From NCBI RefSeq assembly GCF_001425445.1, contig NZ_LMQU01000011.1:452635-516634 (forward strand): 64,000 nt of DNA, read 5' to 3'. Shown here one piece after another: positions 59,835 through 64,000 of this stretch. This stretch comes from Devosia sp. Leaf420 (GTDB lineage: Bacteria; Pseudomonadota; Alphaproteobacteria; Rhizobiales; Devosiaceae). A model generated the notes under the pieces. It did no database searches and had not been told where the DNA came from. It saw only the letters and a list, made by a program, of their open reading frames with translations. A program made the position numbers and the translations under genes. The first letter of the stretch is position 1. Every line of letters starts with the position of its first letter.

Positions 59835-60797
59835 ATGAGCGTCAATCCCTTTGCTGCAGACCCAGACGTCCCCGTGCGACTTGGCAAGATCAGCGATACC
59901 GAAAAAACGGCGATTGTCGATGCGGTCCTTGCGGCCATCGCGCCTGCGAAATCGCAGCCGCAAGACAATATGGGCGGGGTCGTCCCGGCTTCAGTGGTCA
60001 GCGAACTCGTTGGCCGCTTTGGACTGCAGTCCGAGCGCGATCTGATGTGCCTGCTGCTCGATCGGTCAGCGCGAGAAATGGCCAAGCCACTTATCTCCGA
60101 CTTTCACGTCGGCGCTGTGGGCCTCGAAACCGAGACGGGCAATCTCATCCTCGGCGGCAATGTCGAATTCCCGACGACGCATCTCGGCTATACGCTCCAT
60201 GGCGAGGGTTTTGTTTTCACCCGCGCTATGAGCCGAGGCACCAATATCGCCGTGATCGCCATTGGCGAAGCCCATCCCTGCGCCCATTGCCGGCAATGCC
60301 TCGCTGAATATGCCGCCAGCGATCGGCTGGAGCTGATCGATCCGTTGGGCCACACGCTCAAACTCAGCGACCTTTATCCATGGCCGTTCGACCCGGCCTA
60401 TCTCGGCGAGCGCGGCGCCGTGCCCGGACGCGAACTCTGGCCCGATCTGCGCTTTGAGGAAGATAGCGCCTCCCCTGCGGCAAAGACTTTGCTCGCGGCC
60501 GGACGGCGCAGCCATTCGCCCTATAGCAAATGCCCCGGCGCCCTGACGCTGCACCTGCGCGACGGCGCCGCGGTCACCGGCACCGCCATTGAAAGCGTTG
60601 CGTTCAATCCAACCATCCATCCAGTGCAATCAGCGCTCGTCGATCTCCTGGCCCATGGCTACGGTTACGCCGACATTTTGGGCGCCAGCCTCGGCACCGT
60701 CCGCGGCGGCGCCGTCGACTACACAGCCAGTACGCGCGAACTGCTCTCCCGCATCGCGCCCGATGCGCCTGTCATGGTGATGGGATGGGCGGTGTGA
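59835..60797 (+). CDS. cdd: cytidine deaminase, homodimeric E. coli type
   Basis: Deaminates cytidine and deoxycytidine to uridine. The 320-residue length, with two deaminase-fold domains, matches E. coli Cdd rather than the small tetrameric form. The zinc site is in NVEFPTTHLGYTLHGEGFV and PCAHCRQCLAEY. The glutamate motif reads HGE where E. coli has HAE; the zinc-binding histidine and catalytic glutamate are kept. The ATG at 59835 has a poor ribosome-binding site. The LacI-family gene follows 31 bases later, so the two should be co-transcribed. Confidence 0.9.
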   Translation: MSVNPFAADPDVPVRLGKISDTEKTAIVDAVLAAIAPAKSQPQDNMGGVVPASVVSELVGRFGLQSERDLMCLLLDRSAREMAKPLISDFHVGAVGLETETGNLILGGNVEFPTTHLGYTLHGEGFVFTRAMSRGTNIAVIAIGEAHPCAHCRQCLAEYAASDRLELIDPLGHTLKLSDLYPWPFDPAYLGERGAVPGRELWPDLRFEEDSASPAAKTLLAAGRRSHSPYSKCPGALTLHLRDGAAVTGTAIESVAFNPTIHPVQSALVDLLAHGYGYADILGASLGTVRGGAVDYTASTRELLSRIAPDAPVMVMGWAV

Positions 60798-60828
60798 CTC
60801 GGATGCCGTCTCAAAGCGCGGAGGCACC

Positions 60829-61845
60829 ATGCCAACCCTGAGCGACGTCGCGGCCGAAGCCGGCGTCTCCCCGACGGCCGTCTCGCGCTATCTCAACAAT
60901 CGCATCGACCTGCCGCAGGCAACGCGGGACCGGATCGACGCAGCGATCGCCAAGCTCGACTATCGCCCCAACCTACTGGCGCGGCGGCTCTCGACCGGGA
61001 AATCCGAAGCCATTGCGCTCGTCACCCCCGATATCGCCAACCCATTCTTTGCCGAGCTTGCGGCGGCCGTCGAGCGCCAGGCGCATGCCAGCGGCTATTC
61101 GGTCTATATCACTTCCACACAAGGCCACTCGGACGCGGAAGTGAAAGCCATACGGCGCATGGCCGATAGCCATGTCGATGGCCTCATCATGATGACCAAT
61201 CGCGTCGATGACGGCACGCTGGCCGCGCTCTTGGCCGGACGCACCAATGTCGTCGTGCTCGACGAAGATATCGAAGGCGTCAATCTGCCCCGCGTTTTCG
61301 TCGATAATGCCGAGGGAGCATATCTGGCGACACGGCACCTCATCGAGCATGGGCATCGCGATATCGCGCTGATCGGCGGGCCGCATCGGCTGATGAGCGT
61401 CAACGAACGCCTCGCCGGTTATAACCGCGCCATGGACGAAGCCGGTTTTTCGATCCGTCCCGGCTGGGTCCTTCTCGGCGATTATAGCCGCAACTATGGC
61501 GCGGCGGCCGCCTCGGTTTTGCTCGAAGCGCCATCGCCACCGACAGCCATCTTGGCCTGTTCCGACTATATCGCCATCGGCGTCATCCAGACCGTGCGCG
61601 CGCTTGGGCTCTCCATCCCCAATGACATCAGCCTCGTCGGCTTCGACGACATGGCTTTCGCCGCACTCGTCGATCCGCCACTGACCACCATTCGCCAACC
61701 GGTCGGCGCCATGGGCGAACTGGCAGTCAAACATTTGCTCGCTCTGCTCGAAGGGACGCCGCCGCCTGACGAAACGCGGCTGCCGGTCGAGCTCGTCATC
61801 CGTAATTCCGTCGCGCCGCCGCAGCAGCACGCCGACCCAGCCTGA
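60829..61845 (+). CDS. LacI-family transcriptional regulator
   Basis: A 338-residue repressor. The N-terminal helix-turn-helix (LSDVAAEAGVSPTAVSRYLN) and hinge (YRPNLLARRLSTGKS) precede a periplasmic-binding-protein-like effector domain. The conserved DDMAFAALVDPPLTTIRQP and VPTVELVIRNS-like tail fit the family. It probably senses a nucleoside or base and acts on the 14-bp palindrome at 59713; the effector is not known. The ATG at 60829 follows GGAGG. Confidence 0.93.
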   Translation: MPTLSDVAAEAGVSPTAVSRYLNNRIDLPQATRDRIDAAIAKLDYRPNLLARRLSTGKSEAIALVTPDIANPFFAELAAAVERQAHASGYSVYITSTQGHSDAEVKAIRRMADSHVDGLIMMTNRVDDGTLAALLAGRTNVVVLDEDIEGVNLPRVFVDNAEGAYLATRHLIEHGHRDIALIGGPHRLMSVNERLAGYNRAMDEAGFSIRPGWVLLGDYSRNYGAAAASVLLEAPSPPTAILACSDYIAIGVIQTVRALGLSIPNDISLVGFDDMAFAALVDPPLTTIRQPVGAMGELAVKHLLALLEGTPPPDETRLPVELVIRNSVAPPQQHADPA

Positions 61846-61898
61846 ATTTTTTTACGCGGGCGGCAAACCCCTGCCCCGCGCCAACATGAGGCCATGCC

Positions 61899-62648
61899 AT
61901 GAGCAAACGCATTCTGATCGCTGGGGAATCCTGGACGGTGCATTCGATCCACCAGAAAGGGTTCGATAGTTTTACGACCACCGAATATGCCGAGGGCGTC
62001 CGCTGGCTCAAGGCCGCGCTCGAAGCCGGCGGCTGGGACGTGACCTATCAGCCCGCCCATGTCGCAGCACGGGATTTTCCGTTCACGGTCGAAGAGCTTG
62101 CCGCCTATGACTGCGTGCTCCTCTCTGATATCGGCGCCAATACCCTGCTCCTCCATCCCGATACGTTTGCGCGCTCTAAAGTTCTGCCGAACCGGCTCGC
62201 CGCGGTGCGCGATTATGTGGCGCAGGGCGGTGGTCTCGTCATGGTCGGCGGCTACCTCACCTTCCAGGGGATCGACGCCAAGGCGCAATATGCGGGCTCG
62301 CCTATCGAAGAAGCACTGCCAGTGATCATCGAGCGCGGCGATGATCGCGTAGAGGCGCCGCAGGGCGTGGTGCCAAAAGTTAAGAAGTCCGAACACGCGA
62401 TTGTCGCGGGGCTTTGGGCCGAGTGGCCGGCTCTGCTTGGCTACAACCGCTTTGCGGCCAAGACGGGCGGCGATGTCGTTGCGAGCGTCGGGAATGATCC
62501 GCTGATCGTCGCCGGAGACTTCGGCAAGGGCCGCAGTGTTGCCTTCGCCTCGGACTGCGGACCACATTGGGCCCCGCCGCCTTTCGTCGAATGGGCTGGA
62601 TATAATCGTCTCTGGACCCAGCTTTGCGATTGGGCAGCGGGCAAATGA
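61899..62648 (+). CDS. glutamine-amidotransferase-fold protein (PF07090-like)
   Basis: A 249-residue cytoplasmic protein with a class-I amidotransferase-like Rossmann fold (VRDYVAQGGGLVMVGGYLTF, near residue 110). The usual nucleophile elbow GxCxG is replaced by GGYLTFQG and no cysteine is placed to serve, so amidotransferase activity is unlikely. It resembles the PF07090 group found next to sugar and nucleoside importers. The start is the ATG at 61899; its stop overlaps the next start (ATGA), so the pair is coupled. Role unknown. Confidence 0.7.
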   Translation: MSKRILIAGESWTVHSIHQKGFDSFTTTEYAEGVRWLKAALEAGGWDVTYQPAHVAARDFPFTVEELAAYDCVLLSDIGANTLLLHPDTFARSKVLPNRLAAVRDYVAQGGGLVMVGGYLTFQGIDAKAQYAGSPIEEALPVIIERGDDRVEAPQGVVPKVKKSEHAIVAGLWAEWPALLGYNRFAAKTGGDVVASVGNDPLIVAGDFGKGRSVAFASDCGPHWAPPPFVEWAGYNRLWTQLCDWAAGK

Positions 62649-63229
62649 GCCTCACCGTCAAGCAACCAGAAGATCCGTGGCAGCGCACGACCACGGCAGG
62701 CGGCTTTGCGGCCGATGAGGTGATTTCAGCGCTGCAAAAGTCGATCCGGCGTGCATTGGTGGACAATGCGCTGCTGCTTGCCTGGGAGATGTTTCGCACG
62801 AGCCCAGAGATGGAAGAAAAGCTCTGGTCGCGGCTCTGTGTCATTGCGGTGGAAGATATTGGCCTCGGCAGGCCCGAGGCACCGGTTCTGGTCGAGACGC
62901 TCTATCAGCAACACAAGCGCTATGATCGGCCAACGGGTGATCGCTTCCTCTTTGCCGCCCATGCCGTGCGGGTTCTGGCCGGGTCCGAAAAGGATCGAAC
63001 CAGCGACGATATGGTCAATTGGGCCATACGCGGCACGCAATTGGGTGAACTTTCGCCAGAGATCATCGACGTCGCCAAAGATATGCACACTTTAGCCGGC
63101 CAGGAACGCGGGCGGGACTATCGCTTCTTCATGGAGGAGGCGAGCCAGGTCACGCCCGAGATCTCAGGCAAAGACCAAAAATATCGCGATTGGATCATGG
63201 CCGCATTGGATAGCGGCAAGTTGGTTTAG
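62645..63229 (+). CDS. protein resembling only the C-terminal domain of RarA/MgsA
   Basis: A 194-residue helical protein. Residues about 25-120 (DEVISALQKSIRRALVDNAL, then SRLCVIAVEDIGLGRPEA) closely follow the C-terminal, tetramerising domain of the replication-associated AAA+ ATPase RarA/MgsA (family form: ISAFxKSLRG, DAALYWLARM, ASEDIGLADP). No Walker motif and no AAA+ domain are present. The end (VAKDMHTLAGQERGRDYRFF) is distinct. It overlaps the preceding gene, so it probably acts with it; function unknown. Confidence 0.7.
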   Translation: MSLTVKQPEDPWQRTTTAGGFAADEVISALQKSIRRALVDNALLLAWEMFRTSPEMEEKLWSRLCVIAVEDIGLGRPEAPVLVETLYQQHKRYDRPTGDRFLFAAHAVRVLAGSEKDRTSDDMVNWAIRGTQLGELSPEIIDVAKDMHTLAGQERGRDYRFFMEEASQVTPEISGKDQKYRDWIMAALDSGKLV

Positions 63230-63370
63230 GGCGTTTGGGGATTTACGTCAGGACGAGGCGAAAAAGGTGGTTTTCGAGAACCGGAGCGGAGCGTACGTTC
63301 GGGTACGTGAGCACCGGAAGCGCAGAAAATCGCCGTTTGCAGTCCGGCATCACGGAATCCCCACACGCCC
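63229..63370. repeat. dispersed palindromic element, copy 2
   Basis: Outer arms 63229-63243 and 63356-63370 are complementary at 14 of 15 positions and run from stop codon to stop codon of the convergent neighbours. The core 63266-63336 shares the GAGAACCGGAGCGGAGCGTAC / GTACGTGAGCACCGGAAGCG pair with copy 1 at 3565-3691. The outer arms of the two copies differ in sequence, while each remains self-complementary. Confidence 0.8.
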
Positions 63371-63873
63371 TAGGCCGAAAGCAGCGGCGCGAGGCTCTTG
63401 AGGAAGGCGCGGCACTCTCTGAGCGTCGCGCTCGCCTCGTCGGAAATGTCTTCGCGGAGGCTTTCCCCCTGTTCATTCAGCGTGTCGAGGAGGGCAAGCC
63501 GTCGCTCGTGCAGCGTCCTGCCGATTTCGAGGTCTGCAGCGGTCTCGAGTGCCCGGCGCATTTCCTGAACGCGGAGCAGCAGCGAAAAACTGGCATAGAG
63601 GCGCCGCGCTATCGAGGGATCGCGACGCCAGTTTTCGCCGGCAAAGATGGCCGAGGCTCGCTGGCCCGCGCCGAGGCAGTCGAATGCCTCACACCCCTCA
63701 TAACCAAGCTCTTCCCGACGCGCGTGAATGGTGCAGCGAAAGGCGGCATCTAGGTTATGGCAGGGTTGGCCGGCGGCCTTATCGTGAGCGAATTGAGAGC
63801 CACGAGAGAAGGCGAGCGCAGTGCAGCATAGAGCAAAGCACTTGTCGCATTGGGCTGAAAAATCAGCGTTCAT
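63370..63873 (-). CDS. cysteine-rich protein of unknown function
   Basis: A 167-residue cytoplasmic protein. The first 70 residues carry eight cysteines, C9-x2-C12-x3-C16-C17, then C38, C47, C61 and C66, with the motifs QCDKCFALCC, GQPCHNLD and FRCTIHARREELGYEGC. These suggest a zinc or iron-sulfur centre. Similar cysteine-rich domains occur, to my knowledge, in front of pentapeptide-repeat proteins of actinobacteria; here the rest is helical and no pentapeptide repeat is present. The ATG at 63873 has no strong ribosome-binding site. The gene lies next to the end of the rRNA operon. Confidence 0.65.
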   Translation of the reverse strand: MNADFSAQCDKCFALCCTALAFSRGSQFAHDKAAGQPCHNLDAAFRCTIHARREELGYEGCEAFDCLGAGQRASAIFAGENWRRDPSIARRLYASFSLLLRVQEMRRALETAADLEIGRTLHERRLALLDTLNEQGESLREDISDEASATLRECRAFLKSLAPLLSA

Positions 63874-63900
63874 CGCTGTGCTTCCGGTTTCATGGCATTA

Positions 63901-63946
63901 AAAACAGCAAAGCCCCGGTTCTTTCGAACCGGGGCTTTGCTGTTTT
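63901..63946. terminator. rRNA operon terminator (21-bp perfect hairpin)
   Basis: A perfect 21-bp stem, 63901-63921 with 63926-63946, and TTTC loop. The A run on one side and TTTT on the other make it bidirectional. It stands about 25 bases after the 5S rRNA end on the minus strand and about 28 bases before the start of the cysteine-rich gene. Confidence 0.92.
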
Positions 63947-63971
63947 GTATCGTAGAGAGGATGTGTTTTTA

Positions 63972-64000
63972 GCAGACCTTGCAGTGACCTACTCTCCCAA
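63972..64000 (-). rRNA. rrf: 5S ribosomal RNA, 3' end (partial)
   Basis: Read on the minus strand, the last bases of the window give TTGGGAGAGTAGGTCACTGC followed by AAGGTCTGC, which is the 3' end of an alphaproteobacterial 5S rRNA (general form GGGAGAGTAGGTCxxTGCCAGG). The rest of the rRNA operon lies beyond the right edge. The exact 3' end is uncertain by a few bases. Confidence 0.85.

Overview
The window reads as chromosomal DNA of an alphaproteobacterium of the Hyphomicrobiales, most like the Devosia group. The basis is high GC with strong G/C third-position bias, many ABC importers, a cisplatin-type ATP-dependent DNA ligase next to its exonuclease, Omp25-like barrel, DUF1206 and YdcH proteins, and intergenic palindromic repeats. 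The genus is an inference. No phage, insertion sequence, tRNA or CRISPR was seen. The right edge cuts into a minus-strand rRNA operon: the 3' end of 5S rRNA is present, followed by a strong hairpin terminator.

Layout. 1-2.4 kb: DNA ligase (cut by the left edge) and its metallo-beta-lactamase exonuclease. 2.5-9 kb: esterase, SlyX, a TspO-like membrane protein, a DsbA-like oxidoreductase, an alpha/beta hydrolase, a Bcr/CflA-type exporter and an ABC-F ATPase. 9-14.1 kb: an NtrC-type sigma-54 activator, two divergent YdcH-like small proteins, purE-purK and a hydrolase. 14.4-30.1 kb: two rpsU genes in opposite orientation bracket an outer-membrane protein, a DUF429-like gene, a 12-kb gene for a 3,988-residue Ig-repeat autotransporter, and a PAS-LuxR regulator. 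30-34 kb: DUF1206 membrane protein, an orphan iron-siderophore-type binding protein, and treZ. 34.3-40.6 kb: a complete peptide-type ABC importer with overlapping genes, then a cyclophilin.

40.6-49.1 kb (minus strand): a polyol operon in the order SorC-type regulator, binding protein, two permeases, ATPase, mannitol-family dehydrogenase, FGGY kinase. A 14-bp dyad overlaps the predicted -10 box before the binding protein, and two near-identical 26-bp-arm hairpins sit at internal gene boundaries. 49.2-59.7 kb (minus): a purine-nucleoside operon with amidohydrolase, nucleoside hydrolase, BMP-type binding protein, double ATPase, two permeases, adenine deaminase, guanine deaminase and an 86-residue unknown. 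59.8-63.2 kb (plus, divergent): cytidine deaminase, LacI-family regulator, an amidotransferase-fold protein and a protein resembling only the C-terminal domain of RarA/MgsA. A perfect 14-bp palindrome next to the divergent promoter is the likely LacI site.

Together the last 23 kb takes up a sugar alcohol and nucleosides, splits nucleosides to base and ribose, and deaminates the bases. The least explained items are the giant autotransporter, the two unknown proteins behind the LacI gene, and a structured 130-140-bp intergenic repeat whose two copies differ by base-pair-preserving changes.
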